A stretch of DNA of 64,000 bases, from contig NZ_DS022276.1 in assembly GCF_000153725.1 (NCBI RefSeq), forward strand, positions 1,273,386 through 1,337,385, in the 5' to 3' direction. Positions 40,654 through 50,608 of this stretch are shown here, piece after piece (within the stretch, counting starts at the first letter, position 1; the number at the start of each line of letters is the position of its first letter). The position numbers and the translations under genes were made by a program. This stretch comes from Salipiger bermudensis HTCC2601 (GTDB taxonomy: Bacteria > Pseudomonadota > Alphaproteobacteria > Rhodobacterales > Rhodobacteraceae). Under the pieces are notes generated by a model. The model was given only the letters and a program-made list of their open reading frames with translations. It was not told the DNA's origin and ran no database searches.

Positions 40654-42813
40654 ATGTATTTCCGCACGCTCTGCCTCACCTCGGTGATCGCGCTGACGGC
40701 AACCGCTGCCGCCGCCGAGATGACCTTCAACCGCATCGCCTCCTTCGCCACGCCGGACAACATGGCCGAGGGCGAGGACCGGTCGCAGGTCACCTCGGCC
40801 GAGATCATCTATGCCACCGAAGACGGCAACACGCTGGTCTATACCGACAGTCCGCTGGGCGTGATCGGCCGCATCGACATCACCGAGCCCTCGAACCCGC
40901 AGCCGCTGGGCAACGTGTCGGTCGATGGCGAGCCGACCTCGGTCTACGTGCATGGCAACACCATCTTCGCTGGCGTCAACACCTCCGAGAGCTACACCGA
41001 TCCGTCGGGCAAGCTGGCGATGATAGACGCGACCTCGGGCGAGCTTCTGGGCGAATGCGATCTTGGCGGCCAGCCCGACAGCACCGCCATGGCGCAGGAT
41101 GGCAGCTTCGTCACCGTGGCCATCGAGAACGAGCGTGACGAGGATCTGGGCAACGGCCGCGTGCCGCAGATGCCCGCGGGCTATGTGGCGATCCTCGACG
41201 TGGTGGATGGCATGGCCGACTGCGACAGTCTGGTGAAAGCCGACGTGACCGGCCTTGCCGAGATCGCGCCGGAAGATCCCGAACCCGAGTTCGTCGACGT
41301 GAACGGCGCCGGCGAGATCGTCGTGACGCTGCAGGAAAACAACCACATCGTGGTTCTGAACAAGTCGGGCGAGGTGCTGTCGCACTTCTCTGCCGGCGCG
41401 GTCGACCTGACCGGCATCGACGCCACCGACGAGCGCGGCGCGCTGCTCTTCACCGAAAGCCAGGAAGGCCGCGTGCGCGAGCCCGACGGCGTGCAGTGGA
41501 TCGACGACGAGCATTTCGCCATCGCCAACGAGGGCGACATGGATGGCGGCTCGCGCGGGTTCACCGTGTTCCACAAGGACGGCACCGAGGTCTTCGAGAG
41601 CGGCACCGCCTTCGAGCAGGCGGTGATCCGGGCCGGCCACTACCCGGACAAGCGCTCGGACGCCAAGGGCGTGGAGCCCGAGGGCATGGAATTTGCCAGC
41701 TTCGGCGACACGCCGTATCTCTTCCTGCTGGCCGAGCGCGCCTCGATGGTCGGGGTCTACGACATGACCGACCCGGCCGCGCCGGTTCTGAAGCAGCTGC
41801 TGCCGTCGGGCATCGCCCCCGAGGGCGCCGTCGCGATCCCGCAGCGCAACCTCTTCGTCACCGCCAACGAGGAAGACCTCGTCGAGGATGGCGGCGTGCG
41901 CGCGCATGTGATGATCTACGAATATGCCGAAGGCGAGGCGCAGTACCCGACGCTGACCTCGGAGGGCGCCGACGAGCTGATCGGCTGGGGTGCGATCTCG
42001 GGCATGGTGGCCGGTGAGGACGGCATGATCCACGCCGTCAACGACAGCTTCTACGGCTACCAGCCGCGCATCTTCACCATCGACCCGTCGCAGAGCCCGG
42101 CGCGCATCGTCGCGGCGACCGACGTGACCCGGAAGGGCCGCAATGCCCAGAAGCTTGACCTCGAGGGCATCACAACCGATGGCGAGGGCGGCTTCTGGCT
42201 GGCCTCCGAGGGCCGCACCGACCGGCTCGTGCCGCATGCGCTCTACCACGTGAATGCCGAGGGCGAGATCGAGGACGAGGTCTCGCTGCCGGCCGAGCTT
42301 CTGGCGGTCGAGAAGCGTTTCGGCTTCGAGGGCGTCACCATGATCGACGGCACGCTGTGGATGGCAGTGCAGCGCGAATGGGGCGACGATCCGGCAGATC
42401 ACGTCAAGCTCGTGTCCTACACCCCCGAGACCGAGGAGTGGGGCGCCGTGCTCTATCCCAAGGCGACGCCCGAGACCGGCTGGGTCGGCCTGTCCGAGAT
42501 CACCGCGCATGGCGATCACGTCTATGTCGTTGAGCGTGACAACCAGATCGGCGCCAATGCCGTGACCAAGAAGGTCTACCGCATTGCCCTGTCCGAGATG
42601 CAGCCCGCCGCACTGGGCGGCGAGCTGCCGGTGGTGAGCAAGGAAGAGGTGCGCGACCTGATCCCCGACCTGAAAGGCTGGGGCGGCTACGTGGTCGACA
42701 AGGTCGAAGGCCTCGCGATCACCGATGCCGGCACCGTCTATGTCTCGACCGACAATGACGGCGTCGATGACAGCTCCGGCGAGACCTTCTTCTGGTCCTT
42801 CGAGCTCGAGTGA
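40654..42813 (+). CDS. Secreted esterase-like phytase-family protein
   Basis: 719 residues from the ATG at 40654, which gives a clean signal peptide (residues 1-21, ending TAAAA). The mature protein has two beta-propeller-like parts: an N-terminal one with repeated LVYTDSPLGVIGRIDI and VVDGMADC type blades, similar to choice-of-anchor/alkaline phosphatase-like proteins, and a C-terminal esterase-like phytase domain (LDLEGITTDGEGGFWLASEG; GFEGVTMIDGTLWMAVQ). It is probably periplasmic or extracellular and helps release phosphate from organic esters, which the upstream Pho-like array supports. Enzyme activity is not proven. A hairpin lies after the gene. Confidence 0.87.
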   Translation: MYFRTLCLTSVIALTATAAAAEMTFNRIASFATPDNMAEGEDRSQVTSAEIIYATEDGNTLVYTDSPLGVIGRIDITEPSNPQPLGNVSVDGEPTSVYVHGNTIFAGVNTSESYTDPSGKLAMIDATSGELLGECDLGGQPDSTAMAQDGSFVTVAIENERDEDLGNGRVPQMPAGYVAILDVVDGMADCDSLVKADVTGLAEIAPEDPEPEFVDVNGAGEIVVTLQENNHIVVLNKSGEVLSHFSAGAVDLTGIDATDERGALLFTESQEGRVREPDGVQWIDDEHFAIANEGDMDGGSRGFTVFHKDGTEVFESGTAFEQAVIRAGHYPDKRSDAKGVEPEGMEFASFGDTPYLFLLAERASMVGVYDMTDPAAPVLKQLLPSGIAPEGAVAIPQRNLFVTANEEDLVEDGGVRAHVMIYEYAEGEAQYPTLTSEGADELIGWGAISGMVAGEDGMIHAVNDSFYGYQPRIFTIDPSQSPARIVAATDVTRKGRNAQKLDLEGITTDGEGGFWLASEGRTDRLVPHALYHVNAEGEIEDEVSLPAELLAVEKRFGFEGVTMIDGTLWMAVQREWGDDPADHVKLVSYTPETEEWGAVLYPKATPETGWVGLSEITAHGDHVYVVERDNQIGANAVTKKVYRIALSEMQPAALGGELPVVSKEEVRDLIPDLKGWGGYVVDKVEGLAITDAGTVYVSTDNDGVDDSSGETFFWSFELE

Positions 42814-42840
42814 ACGCAGCCCGATCCATCAGTAGATTTG

Positions 42841-42873
42841 GAAGGGGCGGGCCATCTGGTCCGCCCTTCTCCG
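42841..42873 (+). terminator. Hairpin downstream of the phytase-like gene
   Basis: GAAGGGGCGGGCCA and TGGTCCGCCCTTCT pair with one bulge, tightly closed by a TC loop, about 27 bases after the stop. The T-run is weak (CCGTTTC), so termination may be partial. Confidence 0.6.
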
Positions 42874-43073
42874 TTTCGCAGCTGATGCCCTGCCCCGGCA
42901 TACCCGCGCCTGAACGGGCGCGCATTGCCGACCTCTGCAGGCCCCGCGCGGCGCGACAGCGTGCCGGGCGTCATGCCGCGCGAGATCGAAGACCCTCACC
43001 TTGATCATCATCAACGAGCATCCTGCGCCCGGCTGCCATGATGCGGGACAATGGAGGCAGGAGGAGGACGCCC

Positions 43074-43259
43074 GTGCGCCTGAAATCAAAGCGCAGAGAG
43101 TTGCAGGGGCTGAACGGCGCGGTCGGACTGGCCGTCGGGCTGGGCGGCTTCGTCGGCCAGCTTTACCCGGCCTCGGTCGCCGTGTTCGGCGCGCTGGCGA
43201 TCTGGATCATCGGTGCGACACTGATCAACCTGCTGACCGATCCGCCGGACAAGAAATAA
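43074..43259 (+). CDS. Small membrane protein of unknown function
   Basis: 61 residues from a GTG at 43074, with GGAGGAGG at 43060-43067; an in-frame ATG at 43038 is less likely. After a basic N-terminus (RLKSKRRELQG) there are two hydrophobic segments around residues 16-30 and 36-54. The positive-inside rule puts the N-terminus in the cytoplasm. No family recognised. Confidence 0.6.
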   Translation: MRLKSKRRELQGLNGAVGLAVGLGGFVGQLYPASVAVFGALAIWIIGATLINLLTDPPDKK

Positions 43260-43364
43260 GGGGCAGCGCCCTCCTGGCAGGCGCGTCCGGGGGATCTTTC
43301 AATGCGCACAGCCAGCGCATTCCGCGCTCGCCAGTAGCTCAGGACGGCCCGCAGGCGGCCCCTC

Positions 43365-43970
43365 TCAGGTCACCACGCGCAGCGTCAGGTTGATGCGCCC
43401 GCCCTGCGGCAGCAGCGTCGAAGAGCCGAAGCGGATGCGGTCGACGCCGTGATGGCGCAACCGCGCCTCGCCGCCCATGACCACCACCGCGCCCGAGCCC
43501 AGCCAGACCGACTCGGTCTTGCCGCCGCGCTCGGTGTTGCCCATGCGGAAGAGCCCGTCATCTCCAAGCGAGACCGACACCACCGGGCAGGCGAAATCCG
43601 CCTCGTCCTTGTCCTGATGCAGCCCCATGCGGGCGCCCTCGCCGTACCAGTTGATCAGGCAGCACTCGGGCTCTCGGGCGCAGCCCGATACGTCGCGCCA
43701 GATCGCCAGCACCTCCTCGGGGATCGGCGGCCAGTCCATGCCCTCGGGATGGCGCGGCTCGTAGCGGTAGCCGCGCCGGTCGGTGACCCAGCCGAAGCGG
43801 CCCGCCGCGGACATCCGCACCGACATCTTCTGCCCGCGCGGGGTCACCGGCTGGTAAAGCGGTGCGAAGCGCAGACAATCGCGCAAACGCTCTATCAGCG
43901 CCTCCTGCGCGGAGCGGTCAAGGTGGTCCGGGTAGATCCGGAAGCCGCGCTGTTCGATGTGATGTGCCAT
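43365..43970 (-). CDS. alkB: Alpha-ketoglutarate-dependent dioxygenase AlkB
   Basis: 201 residues from the ATG at 43970, with GGAAGAAAG upstream. Oxidatively removes methyl groups from 1-methyladenine and 3-methylcytosine in DNA. Iron ligands His118 and Asp120 (HQDKD) and His173 or His174, plus the 2-oxoglutarate arginine in RINLTLR (192-198), are all present. Together with adaA-ogt this gives the window both direct-reversal alkylation pathways, but the two loci are 30 kb apart. Confidence 0.93.
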   Translation of the reverse strand: MAHHIEQRGFRIYPDHLDRSAQEALIERLRDCLRFAPLYQPVTPRGQKMSVRMSAAGRFGWVTDRRGYRYEPRHPEGMDWPPIPEEVLAIWRDVSGCAREPECCLINWYGEGARMGLHQDKDEADFACPVVSVSLGDDGLFRMGNTERGGKTESVWLGSGAVVVMGGEARLRHHGVDRIRFGSSTLLPQGGRINLTLRVVT

Positions 43971-44046
43971 GGCCACTTTCTTCCGCAAAGGACGGCGCGT
44001 CGCAAAGAAAATCCCCGGATTCGCCGGATTCAGCGACTGCAGGGCG

Positions 44047-44075
44047 CTTGCAGCGCTGAAACCCCCTCCTTATAT
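44047..44075 (+). promoter_or_regulatory. RpoH (sigma-32) heat-shock promoter of dnaK
   Basis: CTTG at 44047-44050 and CTTATAT at 44069-44075 fit the alphaproteobacterial RpoH pattern CTTG-N17/18-CYTATNT. The AT-rich -10 stands out from its surroundings. It would give a leader of about 105 bases before dnaK. No CIRCE element is seen. Confidence 0.7.
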
Positions 44076-44188
44076 ACCGTCCGAAGCCGCGAGGCCCCGG
44101 CCAAACGGCATCGCAATCAGCGGGGCTGGATGCCGTAATCGGGTCCGACGCCTCGTGTCATCGCCTTGAATTGGAAAGGGATCGAAGT

Positions 44189-46117
44189 ATGGGTAAAGTT
44201 ATCGGTATCGACCTCGGCACCACGAACTCCTGCGTCGCCATCATGGACGGCAGCCAGGCGCGCGTGATCGAAAACGCCGAAGGCACCCGCACCACCCCCT
44301 CCATCGTCGCATTTGCCGACGATGAACGCCTCGTCGGCCAGCCCGCAAAGCGCCAGGCCGTCACCAACCCCGAAGCCACCATCTTTGCCGTCAAGCGCCT
44401 GATCGGCCGTCGCACCACCGACGCCGAGGTGACCAAGGATCAGGGCATCGTGCCCTACAAGATCGTTGACGGCGGCAATGGCGACGCGTGGGTGGAAGCC
44501 AAGGGCGAAAAGTATTCGCCGTCGCAGATTTCCGCCTTCATCCTCGGCAAGATGAAGGAAACCGCCGAAAGCTATCTCGGCGAAGAGGTGACCCAGGCGG
44601 TCATCACCGTGCCGGCCTATTTCAACGACGCCCAGCGTCAGGCCACCAAGGACGCCGGCAAGATTGCCGGTCTCGAAGTCCTGCGCATCATCAACGAGCC
44701 GACCGCGGCCGCGCTGGCCTATGGTCTCGACAAGAAAGAGACCAAGACCATCGCCGTGTATGACCTCGGCGGCGGCACCTTCGACGTCACCATCCTCGAG
44801 ATCGACGATGGCCTGTTCGAGGTGAAGTCGACCAACGGCGACACGTTCCTCGGCGGTGAAGACTTCGACATGCGGATCGTCAACTACCTGGCGGACGAGT
44901 TCAAGAAAGAGCACCAGGTCGACCTGACCAAGGACAAGATGGCCCTGCAGCGTCTCAAGGAAGCTGCTGAAAAGGCCAAGATCGAGCTCTCGAGCGCGAC
45001 CCAAACCGAGATCAACCAGCCGTTCATCTCGATGGGCTCGGGCGGCCAGCCGCTGCACATGGTCATGAAGCTGACCCGCGCCAAGCTGGAAAGCCTCGTC
45101 GGCGACCTGATCAAGAACTCGATCAAGCCCTGCCAGGCGGCCCTCAAGGACGCTGGCCTGTCCAAGGACGAGATCGACGAGATCGTTCTGGTCGGCGGTC
45201 AGACCCGGATGCCGAAGGTCATCGAAGAGGTGACCAAGTTCTTCGGCAAGGAGCCGCACAAGGGCGTGAACCCGGACGAGGTTGTCGCCATGGGCGCCGC
45301 CATTCAGGCCGGTGTTCTGCAGGGGGACGTGAAGGACGTGGTCCTGCTCGACGTGACCCCGCTGTCGCTGGGCATCGAGACGCTGGGTGGCGTGTTCACC
45401 CGCCTGATCGACCGCAACACCACGATCCCGACCAAGAAGTCGCAGATCTTCTCCACCGCCGAGGACAACCAGTCGGCCGTGACGATCCGCGTCTTCCAGG
45501 GTGAGCGCGAGATGGCAGCAGACAACAAGCTGCTCGGCCAGTTCAATCTCGAGCAGATCCCGCCGGCACCGCGCGGCCTGCCGCAGATCGAGGTGACCTT
45601 CGACATCGACGCCAACGGCATCGTCTCCGTGTCCGCCAAGGACAAGGGCACGAACAAAGAGCAGAAGATCACCATCCAGGCCTCCGGTGGCCTTTCGGAC
45701 GAGGACATCGAAAAGATGGTCCAGGAAGCCGAAGAGAACTCCGAGAAGGACAAGGAGCGTCGCGAGCTCGTCGAGGCCCGCAACCAGGCCGAGAGCCTCA
45801 TCCACTCGACCGAGAAGTCGATGGAAGAGCACAGCGACAAGGTCGATCCGACGACCATCGAAGCGATCGAGCTGGCCGTTGCCGCGCTGAAGGAAGACCT
45901 CGAGAAGGACGACGTGAAGGCCGACAAGATCAAGGCCGGCATCCAGAACGTCACCGAGTCCGCCATGAAGCTGGGCGAGGCGATCTACAAGGCACAGGCC
46001 GACGCCGGTGATGGCGCGGAAGAGCCCCAGGCCGCCGACGACAGCAACTCGAACGCCGGTGACGACGATATCGTCGATGCCGATTTCGAGGACCTTGGCA
46101 ACGACAAGCGCAGCTGA
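44189..46117 (+). CDS. dnaK: Molecular chaperone DnaK (Hsp70)
   Basis: 642 residues from the ATG at 44189; the in-frame ATG at 44171 adds six atypical residues. ATPase domain with [23 protein letters not shown] and DLGGGTFDV; substrate domain after the linker [18 protein letters not shown]-terminal acidic tail with DADFEDL. Folds and protects cytoplasmic proteins with DnaJ and GrpE. Classical dnaK-dnaJ order. Confidence 0.98.
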   Translation: MGKVIGIDLGTTNSCVAIMDGSQARVIENAEGTRTTPSIVAFADDERLVGQPAKRQAVTNPEATIFAVKRLIGRRTTDAEVTKDQGIVPYKIVDGGNGDAWVEAKGEKYSPSQISAFILGKMKETAESYLGEEVTQAVITVPAYFNDAQRQATKDAGKIAGLEVLRIINEPTAAALAYGLDKKETKTIAVYDLGGGTFDVTILEIDDGLFEVKSTNGDTFLGGEDFDMRIVNYLADEFKKEHQVDLTKDKMALQRLKEAAEKAKIELSSATQTEINQPFISMGSGGQPLHMVMKLTRAKLESLVGDLIKNSIKPCQAALKDAGLSKDEIDEIVLVGGQTRMPKVIEEVTKFFGKEPHKGVNPDEVVAMGAAIQAGVLQGDVKDVVLLDVTPLSLGIETLGGVFTRLIDRNTTIPTKKSQIFSTAEDNQSAVTIRVFQGEREMAADNKLLGQFNLEQIPPAPRGLPQIEVTFDIDANGIVSVSAKDKGTNKEQKITIQASGGLSDEDIEKMVQEAEENSEKDKERRELVEARNQAESLIHSTEKSMEEHSDKVDPTTIEAIELAVAALKEDLEKDDVKADKIKAGIQNVTESAMKLGEAIYKAQADAGDGAEEPQAADDSNSNAGDDDIVDADFEDLGNDKRS

Positions 46118-46139
46118 GGCCGCGCGTAGGAACAGAGCG

Positions 46140-46168
46140 GGGGCCGGTCCGGATGCCGGGCCGGCCCC
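46140..46168 (+). other. Hairpin between dnaK and dnaJ
   Basis: GGGGCCGG (46140-46147) and CCGGCCCC (46161-46168) form an 8-bp stem with a 13-base loop. Without a T-run it is more likely an mRNA processing or stabilising hairpin that separates DnaK and DnaJ levels than a terminator. Confidence 0.6.
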
Positions 46169-46197
46169 TCTCCGTTCCGGGATACAGGAGGGCATGA

Positions 46198-47355
46198 ATG
46201 TCCAAGCGTGACTATTACGACGTGCTCGGTGTCAGCAAAGGTGCCTCCGCGGACGAGATCAAGAAGGGCTATCGCAAGAAGGCCAAGGAACTCCACCCCG
46301 ACCGGAACGCCGACAACCCCGATGCCGAGAACCTCTTCAAGGAGGCCAACGAGGCCTACGACGTCCTGAAGGACCCGGAGAAGAAGGCGGCCTATGACCG
46401 CTTCGGCCATGCGGCCTTCGAAGGTGGCATGGGCGGTGGCGGCGGTGGCCGTCCCGGCGGCGGCTTCCAGGGCCAGGGCGATTTCGCCAGCGCGTTCTCC
46501 GACGTGTTCGACGATCTCTTCGGCGACTTCATGGGCGGACGCCAGGGCGGCGGCGGGCGGCAGCGCGCCGCGCGCGGGGCCGACCTGCGCTACAACCTGC
46601 GCGTGACGCTCGAGGAGGCCTATAACGGCCTGCAGAAGACGATCAACGTGCCGAGTTCGGTGCAATGCGACGAGTGCAACGGCTCGGGTGCCGAAGGCGG
46701 TGCTGAACCGGTGACCTGTCCGACCTGTTCGGGCATGGGCAAGGTGCGGGCAACGCAGGGCTTCTTCACCGTTGAGCGCACCTGTCCGACCTGCTCGGGC
46801 CTTGGCCAGATCATCAAGAACCCCTGTTCCAAGTGCGGCGGTCAGGGCCGCGTGCAGCGCGAGCGGGCGCTTTCGGTCAACATTCCCGCCGGTGTCGAGA
46901 CCGGCACCCGCATCCGGCTTGCCGGTGAGGGCGAGGCCGGGATGCGCGGCGGGCCTCCGGGCGATCTCTACATCTTCATCGACGTGCAGAAGCACGAGAT
47001 CTTCGAGCGCGAAGGCAGCGAGCTGCATTGCCGCGTTCCGGTGTCGATGGCGACGGCGGCCCTGGGTGGCGACATCGAGGTTCCGACAATCGACGGCGGC
47101 CGCAGCCGGGTGAAGATTCCCTCCGGCAGCCAGTCGGGCCGGCAGATGCGCCTGCGTGGCAAGGGCATGCCCGCCCTGCGTGGCGGCTCGGCCGGGGACA
47201 TGTTCATCGAGCTCGCGGTCGAGACCCCGGTGAACCTGACGTCGCGCCAGAAAGAGCTTCTGCGCGAATTCGAGGAGCTGAGCGAGGACAACAATCCGGA
47301 ATCGCACAGCTTTTTCTCTTCGGTCCGCAACTTCTGGGACTCGATGAAGGGCTGA
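46198..47355 (+). CDS. dnaJ: Chaperone DnaJ (Hsp40)
   Basis: 385 residues. J domain with HPD at residues 33-35, a Gly-rich linker (about 75-120), four zinc-finger repeats ([32 protein letters not shown]) and a C-terminal substrate-binding domain. Stimulates DnaK ATPase. Start ATG 46198 has CAGGAGGG upstream; the ATG at 46194 is out of frame. Confidence 0.97.
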   Translation: MSKRDYYDVLGVSKGASADEIKKGYRKKAKELHPDRNADNPDAENLFKEANEAYDVLKDPEKKAAYDRFGHAAFEGGMGGGGGGRPGGGFQGQGDFASAFSDVFDDLFGDFMGGRQGGGGRQRAARGADLRYNLRVTLEEAYNGLQKTINVPSSVQCDECNGSGAEGGAEPVTCPTCSGMGKVRATQGFFTVERTCPTCSGLGQIIKNPCSKCGGQGRVQRERALSVNIPAGVETGTRIRLAGEGEAGMRGGPPGDLYIFIDVQKHEIFEREGSELHCRVPVSMATAALGGDIEVPTIDGGRSRVKIPSGSQSGRQMRLRGKGMPALRGGSAGDMFIELAVETPVNLTSRQKELLREFEELSEDNNPESHSFFSSVRNFWDSMKG

Positions 47356-47465
47356 TCGCCTGTCCGGTCCCGGTTGGGGCCGGCAAACGCTCCGGACGAG
47401 TCGAAGCGATCACGGACAGAGGTGCACTGCGCGTCACGTCCGACACCGAACGGAACATTCACGAC

Positions 47466-47498
47466 AGGGCCCGGGTTCATTCCCCGGGCCCTTTCCTT
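47466..47498 (+). terminator. dnaKJ operon terminator
   Basis: AGGGCCCGGG (47466-47475) pairs with CCCGGGCCCT (47483-47492), loop TTCATTC, followed by TTCCTT. It precedes the DedA start by 18 bases and so lies close to its ribosome binding site. Confidence 0.8.
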
Positions 47499-47515
47499 AT
47501 TGCGAGCCGAAACCG

Positions 47516-48133
47516 ATGTTCGACTGGATCACAAACCTCATCGACAGCATGGGCGCGTTCGGCGTCGCGCTGCTGATGTTCCTTGAAAACGTCTTCCCTC
47601 CGATCCCCTCGGAGCTGATCATGCCGCTGGCCGGGTTCAACGCGGCACGCAACACCATGTCCCTGCCGCTGGTGATCCTCGCCGGCAGCGCCGGCTCGCT
47701 GGCCGGGGCCTATCTCTGGTACTGGATCGGGCGGCGGATCGGCTTCGAGCGGCTCTGCCACCTGTCGCAGCGCCATGGCCGGTGGCTTTCGGTGTCGCCC
47801 GACGAATTCGACCGCGCCAACGGCTGGTTCGACCGCCACGGCGGCAGCGCGGTGCTGTTCGGTCGCGTCATCCCCACCGTCCGCACCTTCATCTCGGTCC
47901 CGGCGGGCGTCAGGCGCATGTCTCGCGGCTGGTTCCTCGGCCTCAGCGCGCTCGGCACCGTGGCCTGGACATCGGTGCTCACGCTTGCTGGCTATTGGCT
48001 CGAAGGCGGCTACGAGGCGGTCAGCGCTTGGCTGAACCCCGTGTCGACCGTGGTGGTTCTGGCGCTGGTCGGCACCTACCTCTGGCGTGTGGCGACCTAT
48101 GGCCGCCGGATGCGCCGCAAGGGCAGCGATTGA
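47516..48133 (+). CDS. DedA family membrane protein
   Basis: 205 residues. The family signature FLENVFPPIPSELIMPLAG lies at residues 22-40 and GRVIPTVRTFISVPAG in the middle; four or five transmembrane segments. DedA proteins are inner-membrane transporters, some acting as undecaprenyl- or phospholipid flippases. Which lipid this one handles cannot be deduced. Standard length. Confidence 0.92.
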   Translation: MFDWITNLIDSMGAFGVALLMFLENVFPPIPSELIMPLAGFNAARNTMSLPLVILAGSAGSLAGAYLWYWIGRRIGFERLCHLSQRHGRWLSVSPDEFDRANGWFDRHGGSAVLFGRVIPTVRTFISVPAGVRRMSRGWFLGLSALGTVAWTSVLTLAGYWLEGGYEAVSAWLNPVSTVVVLALVGTYLWRVATYGRRMRRKGSD

Positions 48134-48208
48134 GCTCGTCTAAAACCCGACGCAGCCATTCCCGGCCTCACCCTTTAACCTTTCTGTAACCTAACGCCCG
48201 TCAGGCTG

Positions 48209-48970
48209 ATGGCCATGGCAGAGAGATCGCATTTCGCCGATGGTCAGGCCTCGCTGTTCGGCGGGGACGAGGCTCCTGTACCGCGCGACGCGCCGGCACC
48301 GTCCTACCTGCGCGACCACCGGGCACGGCTTCGACAGAGGTTCCGCGAAGGTGGCGCCGATGCCCTGCCCGATTACGAGATGCTTGAACTGCTGCTGTTC
48401 CGGGCCATCCCCCGGCGCGATGTGAAGCCTCTGGCGCGCGCGCTGCTCGACACGTTCGGGGATTTCAACGCGGTTGTCTCGGCCCCGGAGCGACGATTGG
48501 CAGCCGTCGCGGGGGTCGGCGAATCGGTGATCACCGAACTGAAACTGGTGGAAGCGGCGGCGCACAGGCTCGCGCGATCGCGGGTGCTGCAACGCCCGGT
48601 GGTCAGCTCGTGGGACGCCTTGCTCAGCTATTGCCAGACCGCGATGGCTCATCGCGAAACGGAACAGTTCCGCATCCTGTTTCTCGACCGCAAGAACGTG
48701 CTGATCGCCGATGAGGCGCAGGCCCGTGGCACGGTGGATCACGTGCCGGTCTATCCGCGCGAGGTGGTGAAGCGCGCGCTCGAGCTCAACGCAAGCGCGC
48801 TGATCCTCGTCCACAACCACCCCTCTGGCGATCCCACCCCGAGCGGTGCCGATATCGAGATGACCGAGCAGATCCGCATCGCCGCCGAGGCACTCGGCAT
48901 CACTCTACACGATCACCTCGTGATCGGTCGGTCCCGCGAATTGAGCTTCCGCGCCGAGGGGCTGCTCTGA
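48209..48970 (+). CDS. radC: RadC/JAB domain protein
   Basis: 253 residues. The C-terminal JAB/MPN metalloprotease-like domain has the zinc motif His202, His204 and Asp215 ([14 protein letters not shown]). The N-terminal half contains the helix-hairpin-helix-like region of UPF0758 ([17 protein letters not shown]). Despite the name, a role in DNA repair is not established. A second in-frame ATG at 48215 is an alternative start. Confidence 0.92.
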   Translation: MAMAERSHFADGQASLFGGDEAPVPRDAPAPSYLRDHRARLRQRFREGGADALPDYEMLELLLFRAIPRRDVKPLARALLDTFGDFNAVVSAPERRLAAVAGVGESVITELKLVEAAAHRLARSRVLQRPVVSSWDALLSYCQTAMAHRETEQFRILFLDRKNVLIADEAQARGTVDHVPVYPREVVKRALELNASALILVHNHPSGDPTPSGADIEMTEQIRIAAEALGITLHDHLVIGRSRELSFRAEGLL

Positions 48971-49034
48971 GATCCCGAAGGAAAGCGCGCAACGGCTTGA
49001 GCAGAGCCTTGTCCGCCCCGGCCGGCCTCCTCGT

Positions 49035-50588
49035 TCAGCGCAGCCAGACCTCGACCCGCCGGTTCACCTGCCGTCCCCAGACCGTGTCGTCGCAGGCCAT
49101 CGGCATCGCCTCGCCAAAGGCCTCAACCCCGAGCTCAAGCCGCCGCAAATCCGCCGCTTCGGCCGCGTTCAGCACTGCCGCGCGTACCGCCTCGGCCCGC
49201 TCATAAGCGATTTCGAGATTGGCCTCTGCCGGCCCTTGCGCGTCGGAGAAGCCGACGAAGACAAGCTCGCGCCCGTCATACTCTCCCGCCTCCAGCGCCC
49301 TCGCCAACTGCTGCACGTTTGAACGCGACTGCGCGTCGAGCCCTGTCTCGCCCGCCTCGAAGCGGAACGACGTGGTCAGCCGCCGCATCGGCGCCAGCGT
49401 CGCCACCAGACGCTGCAACCCGGTCAGCCCCTGATCGCCCTCGGCCACGATGATCGCGTTGGCGAGCCGGTCGCCCTGTTGGGCCAGCGCGATTTCCTCG
49501 GGCATCTGGTCCACGAACCCGGCGCGACGGATGACAATCTGCGCCGGTGCGCTGCGGGTATAGGCGAGGAAGTCCCGCGCCAGCGCCGGCAGGCGTCGCG
49601 CGGGAAGGTAAAGGAACATCGGCGCCGTGAGCGGGTAGTCCTCGGTCTTGATCGACGCGCGGTGTCCGCGCAATTCGAAACCGCAGCTGCCGGTGAGGCG
49701 CAGCGGCTTGGTATTTCCGATCTCGGAATAGCTCGCCATGCCGATGCCCAGAGGATCGCGGGCTACCGCCTCGGAGAGCTCGGCATTGCCGCGGTGACGT
49801 TTGATCTCGCCCCCGAGCACCAGCCCCGAGGGCCGCAGCAACCGGTCCTCGATGCCCTGCGACAGCCCCGAGGTCGCATTGCGCAAATGCAGAACCACCG
49901 GCGCATCGGGACCACCAAGGGCGCTCCAGCTCTCGGCCTGCCCCGACAGTACCTCGGCCAGCGCCGCCAGAGAAATCGCATCGACCGGGTTTGTCTGCGC
50001 CACCACCGGGATCATCGCATCAAGCGCCAGAACCCGGCTGCGATTGACTTCCGACAGGTCGCCGAGCCCGGCCTCTCGCGCCGCGCTGCGCTCCTCGGGG
50101 CGGATCTCGCGCAGCGCCATGACGATATCGGCCTCATCGTCGAGCAGGTCGTCGAACCCGCCATCGGTGCTCGTCAGGTGGAAATGGAACCGCCCGACCA
50201 CGCGCCCCTCGGCCGGATCGCTGAGCGTGTAGCGGAAACGGCGGTCGCCAAGCAGTTCGCGCTCGGCGCTCAGGCCGTTGCGCAGGGCAAAGCCCTCGAT
50301 CAGCGCGGGCATCAGCACCTCACCGATGGTGGCTGAGCCCGACACCCGCATCTCGGCGACGAAATCGGTGAGCGACGGGCAGCCCGGACCGTCGCAGAGC
50401 ACGCCCGAGGCGTCGACGGTCAGTTCGCCATAGCGCGTTTCGATGCGGTAGAATTCCCCGTCGAAGCCGAGCAGCGTGCCGGTGAGCTCGATCCCGCCAT
50501 CCCGGGAGCGCAGAGCGATGTCCTGTGCCCAGAGTGGTGCGCCGGCAATGAAAAGTGCGGCGAAGATCGCCGCACGAAGCAGTCCCAT
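49035..50588 (-). CDS. Periplasmic PBP-like/OmpA fusion protein
   Basis: 517 residues. Signal peptide 1-21 (ALFIAGAPLWAQ). The middle part (about 85-370) resembles the PstS-type phosphate-binding fold, with SGSATIGEVLMPALIEGFA near residue 82 as the typical SGSxT start. The C-terminal 110 residues are an OmpA-like peptidoglycan-binding domain (FVGFSDAQGPAEANLEIAYERAEAV). It may bind an anion or other ligand while attached to the cell wall. Follows the next gene at 50609 with 20 bases between, same strand. Confidence 0.87.
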   Translation of the reverse strand: MGLLRAAIFAALFIAGAPLWAQDIALRSRDGGIELTGTLLGFDGEFYRIETRYGELTVDASGVLCDGPGCPSLTDFVAEMRVSGSATIGEVLMPALIEGFALRNGLSAERELLGDRRFRYTLSDPAEGRVVGRFHFHLTSTDGGFDDLLDDEADIVMALREIRPEERSAAREAGLGDLSEVNRSRVLALDAMIPVVAQTNPVDAISLAALAEVLSGQAESWSALGGPDAPVVLHLRNATSGLSQGIEDRLLRPSGLVLGGEIKRHRGNAELSEAVARDPLGIGMASYSEIGNTKPLRLTGSCGFELRGHRASIKTEDYPLTAPMFLYLPARRLPALARDFLAYTRSAPAQIVIRRAGFVDQMPEEIALAQQGDRLANAIIVAEGDQGLTGLQRLVATLAPMRRLTTSFRFEAGETGLDAQSRSNVQQLARALEAGEYDGRELVFVGFSDAQGPAEANLEIAYERAEAVRAAVLNAAEAADLRRLELGVEAFGEAMPMACDDTVWGRQVNRRVEVWLR

Positions 50589-50608
50589 GAGGTGACCCCG
50601 ATAGCCCG

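Noticed and set aside
46140-46168. Terminator between dnaK and dnaJ
   Set aside because: No T-run; kept only as a hairpin of uncertain role, since dnaJ is normally cotranscribed with dnaK.
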